Below, in pieces: positions 8,062 to 14,606 of a stretch of 18,170 nt of DNA (positions are counted from its first letter, which is position 1; every line of letters starts with the position of its first letter). The stretch covers positions 1 to 18,170 of the forward strand of contig JARKUZ010000052.1 of assembly GCA_029851945.1 (NCBI GenBank). The letters are read 5' to 3'. The position numbers were made by a program, and so were the translations under genes. Source of the DNA: Terrisporobacter sp. (GTDB lineage Bacteria; Bacillota_A; Clostridia; Peptostreptococcales; Peptostreptococcaceae). Below the pieces are notes generated by a model that made no database searches, was not told where the DNA came from, and saw only the letters and a list, made by a program, of their open reading frames with translations.

Positions 8062-8062
8062 A
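8033..8062 (-). promoter_or_regulatory. promoter of the ABC/XRE/DUF3169 operon
   Basis: A full-consensus TTGACA (8062-8057) and TATAAT (8038-8033) are separated by 18 bases on the minus strand. The start of transcription would fall near 8026, about 50 bases before the ATPase start codon. Both elements lie in or next to the TGACAA inverted repeats, so the promoter is strong but probably repressed. Confidence 0.8.
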
Positions 8063-8101
8063 CTTATAATTTTTATTTTTGCGTAAAAATATTGAATAAT
8101 A

Positions 8102-8153
8102 AAAAAGAGTAATTATTTTTGATAATAAATTACCTAAAATAATTACTCTTTTT
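8102..8153 (-). terminator. bidirectional-looking intrinsic terminator after the second DUF4179 gene
   Basis: AAAAAGAGTAATTATTTT (8102-8119) and its exact inverse complement (8136-8153) form an 18-bp stem with T-runs on both strands. It lies 20 bases after the end of the DUF4179 gene and upstream of the ABC promoter. A near copy occurs at 10197-10248. Confidence 0.85.
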
Positions 8154-8173
8154 GTGTACTTTAATTCGATAAA

Positions 8174-9328
8174 TTAATTTGAAGTTTTTGTCAAATCAAT
8201 TTTAAATTCAATATCTTTGGTTTCTTTTATTTCTTGCAAATCTGGAAGCGTATATTCAGTTGTGCTACCATCTTCACTTGTATATATATCTGAAGGTTTT
8301 TGTGATTGATAAAAGTCTTCAAATTTAACTATTATATAATCTGGTTTCAAATCATAGCCTGCTTCTTTATAGTTAAATGATATTGTATCATATACAGTAT
8401 TATTTTCTACTCTAGTTTTATTTACTTTTATTCCATTTTCATCATAGCCTTGTGATGCTATTCTCTCTCCTTTATTATCATATAGGTTTACTTCTTTTAG
8501 TATATCCTCTCTATCAGATACAAAATCTTTAGGGAATTCAATGTTTACGTTTATACTATATGGGCTCACCTCTACATTTTTTACTTTATATCCATCTCGT
8601 GATTCATTTACCTCTATTAAATCTAAATCTGCCTTGCTATCTATATTTAAAGAAAATTTAAATGGACCCTTTATCGTATCTCCTATATCTGAATTTGCAT
8701 CACCTATATTATTTATCTTAATTTTCACATTAAAATTACGTGGAGCTTCTTTTCCTTTAAATTCAATTTGATATGACTCCATTCCAACAAAAGTATAGTC
8801 ATCTCTATAATATCCAACTAGAGATTTTCCTCCCATTAATGAACCACCATTATCTATCTTTATGTCGTTGTACAGCATTAAGTCTCCAGAATTTTCTCCA
8901 TAAGGCTTATATTCACCTCTTGGTAATTTTTTTTCAGATTTTATTTTATAGGTCAAATACAAGTTATGACCATCACTAACAGCTTCTTCTATGCTTACTG
9001 TTGTTCCGTTCACAGTTTGAGTTTGACCAATTCCTTGTGCATACTTAGTGTGAGTCTTATCAAGACCAAAAGTTTCATTTAAATCTTCAAATATATTCTC
9101 AATTACAGGTATTCCATTTGCTAATGATGGATTTATAATACCTGCACCAATTAATCCAAGACCAACTATACATGCACTAGAAGCCACTGCTATACTTTTC
9201 TTGAACTTATTTTTAGCTTTGATTTGACCTCTCATTTTTTCCTTTAATTTATCTTTATCAATATTTAAATCTTGATATTTATCTAAATCTATATCAACAT
9301 TGTTTAATAGCTTAAAATTATCTTTCAT
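8174..9328 (-). CDS. DUF4179 membrane anti-sigma-type protein (second copy)
   Basis: This 384-residue protein has the same plan as the gene at 2623-3996 but diverged: an acidic/basic cytoplasmic N-terminus (1-44), one transmembrane helix (about 45-65), LANGIPVIENIFEDLNETF as the DUF4179-type motif, and an outer region. In the outer region, VNGTTVSIEEAVSDGHNLYLTY opens the conserved DUF4179 beta domain, and the later part (about 235-330) looks like the DUF5643-type domain. It should hold the preceding sigma factor at the membrane. The ATG follows AAGGAG and lies three bases after the sigma stop. The stimulus is unknown. Confidence 0.88.
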   Translation of the reverse strand: MKDNFKLLNNVDIDLDKYQDLNIDKDKLKEKMRGQIKAKNKFKKSIAVASSACIVGLGLIGAGIINPSLANGIPVIENIFEDLNETFGLDKTHTKYAQGIGQTQTVNGTTVSIEEAVSDGHNLYLTYKIKSEKKLPRGEYKPYGENSGDLMLYNDIKIDNGGSLMGGKSLVGYYRDDYTFVGMESYQIEFKGKEAPRNFNVKIKINNIGDANSDIGDTIKGPFKFSLNIDSKADLDLIEVNESRDGYKVKNVEVSPYSINVNIEFPKDFVSDREDILKEVNLYDNKGERIASQGYDENGIKVNKTRVENNTVYDTISFNYKEAGYDLKPDYIIVKFEDFYQSQKPSDIYTSEDGSTTEYTLPDLQEIKETKDIEFKIDLTKTSN

Positions 9329-9331
9329 AAT

Positions 9332-9862
9332 TTACATCTCCTTATAATTTAAAGTTTTTTTGATTTTCTTTCTACCTCTAGATAGCCTACTATATAAGTT
9401 TGTAACATTTGTTTGATTTTCTTTGGCTATCTCCTCAAGCTCATAACCTTCAATATAATATTTAATAAATAATTCTTTATCTTTACTATTTAGGCAACGT
9501 AAAATATCTTCTACATCTTCATTTATCTCTAGTTTTATTAAGTCTTTATCTATATAGTAAATTTCATTATTAATTTCTGTTTGTTCGTATTTAGTTAAAT
9601 ACTTTTTTCTGTAATTAATTGATTTATATTTAGCAATAGCACATATCCAATTTTTAAAGGTGTTTTTATCCTTATCATATCCTTCAATACTTTGCCAAAT
9701 AGATAGCAAAACATCATTTACACATTCTTCTTCATAATTTATTAAAATTCCTAAATGATTTCTTACTACTGATGTTATAATTCCGCCATAATTATCTATC
9801 AGCATATCCATTCCCTTAGGATTTTTTTTCTTTATATATTTAATTAATAGCTTATCTTGCAA
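9332..9862 (-). CDS. ECF-type RNA polymerase sigma factor (second copy)
   Basis: This 176-residue sigma-70 family protein has region 2 at about 18-90 (EEECVNDVLLSIWQSI at 44-59, then FKNWICAIAKYKSINYRKK) and region 4 at about 118-172, with the helix-turn-helix EEIAKENQTNVTNLYSRLSR. The start is TTG at 9862-9860, eight bases after AGGAGG, with no better start in frame. It is only distantly like the sigma factor at 3996-4565, so the two should have different promoters. The adjacent DUF4179 gene, three bases downstream, gives its likely inhibitor. Confidence 0.88.
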   Translation of the reverse strand: MQDKLLIKYIKKKNPKGMDMLIDNYGGIITSVVRNHLGILINYEEECVNDVLLSIWQSIEGYDKDKNTFKNWICAIAKYKSINYRKKYLTKYEQTEINNEIYYIDKDLIKLEINEDVEDILRCLNSKDKELFIKYYIEGYELEEIAKENQTNVTNLYSRLSRGRKKIKKTLNYKEM

Positions 9863-9883
9863 TTTACACTCCTCCTAATATTT

Positions 9884-9899
9884 TGTAAAAGCTTTTACA
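9884..9899. promoter_or_regulatory. 16-bp palindrome upstream of the second sigma gene
   Basis: TGTAAAAGCTTTTACA is a perfect palindrome ending about 22 bases before the TTG start and just before the ribosome site. It could be an operator or a weak hairpin in the leader. No promoter could be placed with confidence around it. Confidence 0.4.
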
Positions 9900-10082
9900 C
9901 TATTTAATTCAACTTTAATTAATAAAACCTGACATAAATAAAAAAATAATTTACAAGATGTTATTTTTATTTAAAAGCTTGCTCAATAATTATATCTAAA
10001 AAAAGATGCCATAACTATAATTATAAGACCTTTATAAAATCATAAATTATTATGAATTATTCTACCTTTAGTTCACAATATG

Positions 10083-10167
10083 ACAATTGTTAATTAATTT
10101 AATTATTTGATTTAGATTTTTTCTTAATATCTTTAATCCTAACTATTTTCATTGTTATTATGTCAAT
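10083..10167 (-). pseudogene. short ABC-transporter remnant with internal deletion
   Basis: Two blocks of 33 bp and 50 bp are identical to the two ends of the longer remnant at 12884-13172. The deletion joins the former leader, MKIVRIKDIKKK, in frame to the tail of the lost membrane protein (KSNN then stop), leaving a 17-codon frame without a ribosome site. It is a scar, not a gene. Confidence 0.7.
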
Positions 10168-10196
10168 TTTAATTTTTGTAAAAATATTGGATAATA

Positions 10197-10248
10197 AAAA
10201 AGAGTAATTGTTTTAGCTAATAAATTGCCTAAAATAATTACTCTTTTT
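10197..10248 (-). terminator. intrinsic terminator of the hydrolase gene
   Basis: An 18-bp stem (10197-10214 with 10231-10248, one G.T pair) has T-runs on both sides. It is nearly identical to the terminator at 8102-8153 and continues into the same flank (ACTTTAATTCGA), so it is a duplicate. It lies about 85 bases after the hydrolase stop. Confidence 0.8.
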
Positions 10249-10262
10249 ATATACTTTAATTC

Positions 10263-10284
10263 GAAATATATTAATATTGTGAAT
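10263..10284. repeat. 22-bp repeated 3'-flank motif, copy 1
   Basis: The same 22 bases occur at 15391-15412, and their last 16 bases also occur at 14587-14602. The core is TATTAATATTGTGAAT. Each copy lies shortly after the stop codon of a minus-strand gene. Confidence 0.7.
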
Positions 10285-10333
10285 ACACTATCTATTTTTA
10301 TTAATTGTTTTACTAAAATAGTAAATGCATAAT

Positions 10334-11662
10334 CTATTTATTTATCCAATTTGAAATATCTAAAATCACATCATCATCCACATTTCCCTTAATATCATAT
10401 TCTGTTACATCTTTTTTTCCATTACTTTTCATAAATAAATGATTTAATTTTGGATATAACTTAAATTGTGCATTATCTTTTCCAGTACATAATTCTTGCC
10501 ACTGTTTATAGTCAACATCTGCATATACTTGGAAGTCATCTTCACCTTGCAAAAATAACATTGGTATTGATAACTCTTTTAATATTTCAGAAGTATCTAT
10601 ATTATTTAGACTAATCCAATACTCACTATTTATACCAAATATAGTTTGAGATTTATCTTCTTCTTCTAAATTCTTAACTTTATCAACTTCTGATTTAACT
10701 TGTTTCATAAGCTCTTCTTTTTGCGTATCACTTTTATCTGTCATAGCATTTACAGCATCATTATTTTGGTCATATATAATGTCTTCTAATTTTCTAGGAC
10801 TACCTGCCAAAGATATTATTCCGCTAACTTGTTCATTTTCCTTGGCTATATATGGCGCAAGCATTCCTCCTAAACTATGACCAAGCACAAATATTTTTTC
10901 ATTATTTATGTTTTTATTATTTGAAGCAAGTTCTATTGCTAAATTCACATCATTTATAACTTCATCCTGAATAGTCATATCTTTAGGTGCTGTTTCTGGA
11001 TATTGATAATAACGCTTATTATATCTTATTGATGCAATTCCATTTTCAGCTAATCCATGTGCTATGTCTTTAAAAGGCTTATTAGCCACAGCTCCAGTAG
11101 TTTCATCCATATCACTTTGCCCAGAACCTTGAACCATTATTACTACAGGTGGTTTTTCAGTATCTTTAGGCATAGTTAATATTCCATCTAATTTATTATC
11201 TCCCTTTCCTATATGTATTTCTTCTTCAAACTTTTCACTCAAAGATAATTCTTCTTTTATAGGTGAATAATTTAATAATAAACCAGATACTTTATTATTC
11301 GAATCATATGATAATGTAAGTTTTAATCCATTTAGCTCATATTTAAGAATTACATCTATAATAGCCATGTTATTTTGTTCTTTATAAGATACATCATTAA
11401 TGTTCTCATATTTACCTATTTCTTTTGTTATATCTTCCCAAGTTTCCCTTAAAGTATCTTCATTAAGCTTCTTTTTAACATCTTCTGAAAAGTTTGAAAC
11501 AACATTAGAAAAATTACCACCAGCCATTTCCTCTGCATACTGTTTGCTTAAATTTGTTAACTTCTTTTCATCAAAACTAACCTTAGTAGATGAGCTACAT
11601 CCAAACATGAATAAACTAGTCGTAATACTCATCATCATAAAAATAATTCTTTTTCTTTTCAC
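10334..11662 (-). CDS. lipoprotein alpha/beta hydrolase with N-terminal DUF3887-like domain
   Basis: This 442-residue secreted enzyme has a signal peptide ending in the lipobox MFGC with Cys22, so it is anchored outside the cell. Residues about 30-135 resemble DUF3887 (FSNVVSNFSEDVKKKL ... LRETWEDI), and 145-442 form an alpha/beta hydrolase. The oxyanion motif is VQGSGQSD (177-184), the nucleophile Ser263 is in GHSLGG, the acid is probably Asp376 (GEDD) and the base His408 (LNHLF), so the triad looks complete. The family acts on esters or peptides; the substrate is unknown. The start is GTG at 11662-11660 after AGGTGG. It appears to be a single-gene unit with a terminator at 10197-10248. Confidence 0.9.
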   Translation of the reverse strand: MKRKRIIFMMMSITTSLFMFGCSSSTKVSFDEKKLTNLSKQYAEEMAGGNFSNVVSNFSEDVKKKLNEDTLRETWEDITKEIGKYENINDVSYKEQNNMAIIDVILKYELNGLKLTLSYDSNNKVSGLLLNYSPIKEELSLSEKFEEEIHIGKGDNKLDGILTMPKDTEKPPVVIMVQGSGQSDMDETTGAVANKPFKDIAHGLAENGIASIRYNKRYYQYPETAPKDMTIQDEVINDVNLAIELASNNKNINNEKIFVLGHSLGGMLAPYIAKENEQVSGIISLAGSPRKLEDIIYDQNNDAVNAMTDKSDTQKEELMKQVKSEVDKVKNLEEEDKSQTIFGINSEYWISLNNIDTSEILKELSIPMLFLQGEDDFQVYADVDYKQWQELCTGKDNAQFKLYPKLNHLFMKSNGKKDVTEYDIKGNVDDDVILDISNWINK

Positions 11663-12102
11663 AATACCACCTCTTAAATTTTTTTGAATTCATATATTTT
11701 ATATGTTTAAAATATCATATTTCATTTTAAAATTCTTAGGTTTTGCATGTAATACAGATTTAATTACATAAGATACAGATTAGTTTTTTAATTTAGAGTA
11801 GTATACTTTATATAAGTAACATGAAAGAATACTATTAAGTAGGTAATTTATTAATATTGTTCACTAAATCTACTTTACAAATTGTAATTTATCTACTTTA
11901 TTTAAAGTTATAATTATGAAAATAATATCTAATATTTTGTTCAATAAATCATCCATTTAGTTTCTTGGACATTAACCTACTTGTTTAGTCATAATCACAG
12001 TAATAGAGGATATTTAAATCAACTGTACAGATTAATATATGTTTAAACTGATATAAAGGTAGATAAATATTTTTAGCTATATTGCTCTGCCTAATTCTAT
12101 AT
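11663..12102. other. gene-free AT-rich stretch
   Basis: No supportable gene lies between the hydrolase and the XRE regulator. The only short frame of note is 28 codons at 11956-11870 on the minus strand (MDDLLNKILDIIF and on), which is hydrophobic but lacks a ribosome site. No convincing promoter for the hydrolase and no terminator for the XRE operon were found; multiple stops in all frames suggest decayed DNA. Confidence 0.5.
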
Positions 12103-12312
12103 TTATTCAAAATAAAACAATTCTTCAAATTTTTTATCAAGTGCTATGCAAAGAATTAATGCTAGTTTTGCAGTAGGATTAAATTGCCCTGTCTCAATAG
12201 AGCTAATTGTATTTCGTGAAACACCTACCATTTCTGCAAGCTGACTTTGAGATAATTTACTCTCTGTACGTGCCTCTTTTAGATTATTTTTTAATATTAA
12301 TTCTTCATTCAT
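12103..12312 (-). CDS. XRE-family transcriptional regulator (AACTTGG operon)
   Basis: This is a 69-residue Cro/CI-type regulator with its HTH at about 19-42 (LSQSQLAEMVGVSRNTISSIE), followed by the typical FNPTAKLALILCIAL helix and a C-terminal EELFYFE. It is related to, but clearly different from, the XRE protein at 5560-5775. It starts six bases after the membrane-protein gene and is therefore the second gene of a two-gene operon. It most likely binds the AACTTGG inverted repeats at the operon promoter and represses its own operon; this is inferred from context. Confidence 0.9.
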   Translation of the reverse strand: MNEELILKNNLKEARTESKLSQSQLAEMVGVSRNTISSIETGQFNPTAKLALILCIALDKKFEELFYFE

Positions 12313-12318
12313 ATTTAT

Positions 12319-12633
12319 TTACCTCACTGACACTAAAATAAAACTTATTAATGATGCAATAGATGCAATTCCACCAGCTATTATAGTAATAAGATATACT
12401 TTTTCATGAGTAAATTTATACTTAGGAATTGCTTCAGTTGCTATAAATATCCAAAATAACGAAGATACTGCATAACTCTTCTCTCCCCTAAAAGCATTAA
12501 ATAGTACTATGAAAATAAATACAATACAAAATGCATTAAAACCTATTTTGCGACCTTTATTTTCAACGTATTCTATCCCCTCATCTTTATTTGAAGTACG
12601 ACTTTTCTTTAATATTTCTTCTTTTTTATACAT
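12319..12633 (-). CDS. small membrane protein, DUF6442-like
   Basis: This 104-residue protein has a charged N-terminus starting MYKKEEILKKSR and three to four transmembrane helices (about 31-47, 54-67 and 78-101). The N-terminal pattern, length and neighbouring XRE regulator fit what I recall of DUF6442, but I cannot check it. The ATG follows AGGAGAGG at about eight bases. It is the first gene of the operon, so the order is the reverse of the XRE-DUF3169 pair at 4761-5775. Its role is unknown; it may be a sensor or effector for the regulator. Confidence 0.78.
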   Translation of the reverse strand: MYKKEEILKKSRTSNKDEGIEYVENKGRKIGFNAFCIVFIFIVLFNAFRGEKSYAVSSLFWIFIATEAIPKYKFTHEKVYLITIIAGGIASIASLISFILVSVR

Positions 12634-12661
12634 CTAAAAACCTCTCCTATTATATTTTATG

Positions 12662-12738
12662 CCAAGTTAACTTGGTATTTAAATAATAGCATGTGCCAAG
12701 TTTTATTGTCAATACATTTTGCAAATAAAACTTGGCAC
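12662..12738. promoter_or_regulatory. AACTTGG operator array
   Basis: There are four half-sites of CCAAGTT/AACTTGG. CCAAGTTAACTTGG (12662-12675) is a perfect 14-bp palindrome at the likely transcription start. A 15-bp perfect inverted repeat (12693-12707 with 12724-12738) places one half in the -35/-10 spacer and the other upstream of the -35 box. The layout predicts strong repression by a dimeric regulator, most likely the XRE protein of the operon. Confidence 0.75.
12683..12712 (-). promoter_or_regulatory. promoter of the DUF6442/XRE operon
   Basis: TTGACA (12712-12707) and TATTAT (12688-12683) are separated by 18 bases on the minus strand, matching six and five of six consensus positions. 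The spacer contains the operator half AACTTGGCAC. Transcription should start near 12676, inside the second palindrome. Confidence 0.7.
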
Positions 12739-12818
12739 TAATTGGTGTCAATTTAATACTATTCTACAAAATTGTATAAAAATAAGTATCCACTAAAACA
12801 GATATTTTTCTGAACATC

Positions 12819-12844
12819 AAAAAAGGAGCATATTGAATTGCTCC
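12819..12844 (-). terminator. intrinsic terminator after the decayed ABC transporter
   Basis: On the minus strand GGAGCA and TGCTCC (12844-12839 and 12830-12825) form a stem with an 8-base loop followed by six T residues. It lies about 55 bases after the stop of the membrane-protein remnant and probably ended the former ABC operon. Confidence 0.75.
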
Positions 12845-12899
12845 CTTTATATGTTCAACATATAGTTTTGTATGCATTTTATAACAATTGTTAATTAAT

Positions 12900-12986
12900 T
12901 TAATTATTTGATTTAGCTCTTTTATTAATAAATATTTCTAAAATCGTAAATAAAATAATTATAGGTGTAATAAACCTTCCAGAAAT
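12900..12986 (-). pseudogene. C-terminal remnant of a membrane protein
   Basis: In one frame 28 codons and a stop encode ISGRFITPIIILFTI, then LEIFINKRAKSNN, a hydrophobic helix followed by a basic tail as at the end of a membrane protein. No start or ribosome site exists. It directly follows the ATPase remnant on the same strand, where a permease gene would be expected, but its sequence does not resemble the end of the intact permease at 5812. The deletion joint lies near 12990. Confidence 0.55.
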
Positions 12987-13132
12987 TATTTTAATTTAAA
13001 TACATCCATTAATATACGAATTGTTGTAGTTTTTCCTGCTCCATTTCTCCCTAATAATCCAAGTGCCTTCACACTTTTAACAGAAAAATATATCCCATGT
13101 AATACTTCTTCTTCAGAGAAACTTTTTCTTAA
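12986..13132 (-). pseudogene. 5' remnant of an ABC ATPase (copy of the gene at 7062-7976)
   Basis: 48 codons read in the ATPase frame, from LRKSFSEEEV through GRNGAGKTTT to MDVFK, and then run into a stop. They match the intact ATPase residues 8-53 with only about six changes (for example E for K at position 15, Y for S at 22 and V for G at 28). Compared with the intact gene, about 19 bases carrying the start codon and ribosome site are missing upstream, and everything after residue 53 is lost. The upstream flank to 13172 is also homologous to the intact promoter region but its operators have decayed. Confidence 0.85.
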
Positions 13133-13338
13133 TATCTTTAATCCTAACTATTTTCATTGTTATTATGTCAATCATAATTTTAATTTTTGTGAAAATATCG
13201 GATATCAAAAGATTGTACAGTTAAGAAGATAAATTGATCCCCATATGAAAAGATGTCTTAGTAGATTTAATAGTAGACAAGCAATTTGTATTTAGGTTAT
13301 ATTTATTGTAATTACTGCAATTTATCAAAATATATATA
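13133..13338. other. decayed upstream region of the ABC remnant
   Basis: 13133-13200 matches the region upstream of the intact ATPase and the short remnant at 10128-10193. The TGACAA half-sites are changed beyond use, leaving only ATGTCAAT. 13200-13338 holds nothing recognisable apart from the leader of the next gene. Confidence 0.6.
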
Positions 13339-13356
13339 ATGGATGGGGAATGCAAT

Positions 13357-13770
13357 ATGGAAAATAAATATAAGAAAATAATTATTGGGTTGATTTTAAT
13401 AAGTATAGTTGGTTTATTTTTACCATGGTTTTTCTTTGATAGCAACGTAGATTATACTAATGGTTTAGTATGGTTATCATCACCATTATTAAGTATTGGT
13501 ATTGTAAGTTCTACAGTTCTAATTTTCATCAAAAAACGCTCTAAAATAATTAATATAACTAATTTTATATCATTACTATTAATTCCAGTATCTTGCATAT
13601 ATTTATTTTGTACTTGGTATATCATGACTATAACAGGTAAATTTGATATAATGGTCAGTTTAAATACTGCTCATTATGGCTTTTATATTACGACTATTAG
13701 TTCTTTAATTGCAACGGTTTTATACTCTTTAAGTATGATTAAAACTAACTCTAAAATAATTAATTCATAA
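13357..13770 (+). CDS. four-helix membrane protein of unknown function
   Basis: This 137-residue protein has four clear transmembrane helices: about 6-26 (IIIGLILISIVGLFLPWFF), 39-56, 66-90 and 107-127. Loops are short and the ends basic. The motif GLFLPWF near the end of helix 1 occurs in several small Firmicutes membrane proteins, but I do not recognise a family. Start choice: the frame opens at 13339, but the ATG at 13357 is preceded by GGGGA at seven bases. Two short internal copies of a SKIIN-coding stretch (near 13540 and 13752) occur. It is isolated on the plus strand next to the ABC remnant. Confidence 0.7.
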   Translation: MENKYKKIIIGLILISIVGLFLPWFFFDSNVDYTNGLVWLSSPLLSIGIVSSTVLIFIKKRSKIINITNFISLLLIPVSCIYLFCTWYIMTITGKFDIMVSLNTAHYGFYITTISSLIATVLYSLSMIKTNSKIINS

Positions 13771-13791
13771 TATATTTAATACAAGAAAAAC

Positions 13792-13965
13792 TTGAAAACA
13801 AAAAAGAAACACCTAAAGTTTATAGCAATCACCTTAATTATAGCATATACTTCTGCATGTCTTAACTATAATGAAGAGATTCAACAACTAGGTGAAAATG
13901 CCATATATTATTATGAAGACGTTAATATATTCATAATGAAAAGGTCTCATGAAGAATATGTATGA
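13792..13965 (+). CDS. possible tiny lipoprotein
   Basis: 57 codons start at a TTG 21 bases after the membrane-protein gene. The N-terminus MKTKKKHLKF is followed by a hydrophobic stretch and TSAC with Cys23, a good lipobox. The mature part (LNYNEEIQQLGENAIYYYED and on) is only about 35 residues. The ribosome site is poor (ACAAGAAAAAC), so it may be the start of a truncated lipoprotein gene or a translationally coupled small gene. No family is recognised. Confidence 0.4.
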   Translation: MKTKKKHLKFIAITLIIAYTSACLNYNEEIQQLGENAIYYYEDVNIFIMKRSHEEYV

Positions 13966-14040
13966 TAAATATTTATAATAAATTCTCATATTCCATTCTC
14001 CCCTTTTTACAAGTTCATAGTTTATGAATTATGGATAATC

Positions 14041-14071
14041 TAAAAGGGTGTGACATTTTTGGGACACCCTT
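14041..14071 (-). terminator. intrinsic terminator after the frameshifted gene
   Basis: AAGGGTGT (14044-14051) and ACACCCTT (14064-14071) form an 8-bp stem followed on the minus strand by TTTTA. It belongs to a duplicated block with the copy at 15271-15334. Confidence 0.65.
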
Positions 14072-14113
14072 ATGTTTATATTTTTTTACTTTTTATAATT
14101 TTAATCTATTAAG
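14042..14113. repeat. duplicated terminator block, copy 1
   Basis: This ~72-bp block recurs at 15271-15334 with one base change in the hairpin and an 8-9 base gap. The two copies bracket the lipoprotein operon 14159-15131. Confidence 0.8.
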
Positions 14114-14158
14114 ATATATTAAAATTGTAAGTAAAGTTATATCTATAATAGTTTAATT

Positions 14159-14552
14159 TTATCGATACATTCTATATTTTACTTTTTGATAATCTTCATC
14201 TGAATTATATGGGTAAATAAACTCTTCAGAATCTGATATTATATAAAGTTTACTTTTATCATGTGTTATATAAAATGTAAGGAATTTATCATTTATAATA
14301 TCCTCTGGATTAGATGATAGTAAAGACACATATATTCCATTATCAGTATAATTACCATCTTCATTTGGAAATTCATATAAATCTACCTTTATGTATTTTA
14401 CCATCTAGTTTAATATCAATTTTACTCACTTTATTCCCGTTTTCATAAACTTGCACATCTTTATAATAATGCTTAAAATATTTAGGGTACATAAATAAAA
14501 TTGTTCCAACTACTACTATGGCTAATATAATTAATTTGTATGATTTTTTCAT
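14159..14552 (-). pseudogene. frameshifted gene for a membrane-anchored protein
   Basis: A gene starts at ATG 14552 after GAGGGAG and encodes 59 residues: MKKSYKLIILAIVVVGTILF as signal or anchor, then a domain segment with VYENGNKVSKIDIKLDG, ending at a stop at 14375-14373. A second frame begins at ATG 14404, shifted by one base, and encodes 81 residues (KYIKVDLYEFPNEDGNYTD to the end) with no ribosome site of its own. The simplest reading is one gene of about 130 codons broken by a frameshift in about 14375-14405, either natural or a sequencing error. The pattern VYENG..VSKIDIKLDGK is reminiscent of small secreted Firmicutes proteins, but no named family is certain. It follows the lipoprotein gene in the same direction. 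Confidence 0.6.
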
Positions 14553-14586
14553 TTTTATCTCCCTCTAAAATATTTGGTTCATACTT

Positions 14587-14604
14587 TATTAATATTGTGA
14601 ATAC
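14587..14604. repeat. repeated 3'-flank motif, copy 2
   Basis: TATTAATATTGTGAATAC is identical to 10269-10286 and lies three bases after the lipoprotein stop codon. Confidence 0.65.
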
Positions 14605-14606
14605 TA

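Larger units (their letters stand above)
9900..10333. other. gene-free stretch with a short decayed copy of the ABC upstream region
   Basis: 9900-10082 shows no supportable gene. 10083-10115 is identical to 12884-12916, and 10118-10167 is identical to 13123-13172, so this is the longer ABC remnant with about 200 bases missing between the two blocks. From about 10168 to 10262 the sequence follows the region upstream of the intact ATPase (8060-8170), including a near copy of the terminator. Confidence 0.75.

Noticed and set aside
11870..11956. Minus-strand hydrophobic frame of 28 codons, considered as a type I toxin peptide
   Set aside because: No ribosome site, promoter or antisense RNA signal could be seen; chance is likely in such AT-rich DNA.
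13221..13445. Minus-strand open frame of 74 codons
   Set aside because: It overlaps the start of the plus-strand membrane protein, lacks a ribosome site and has no coherent helix pattern.
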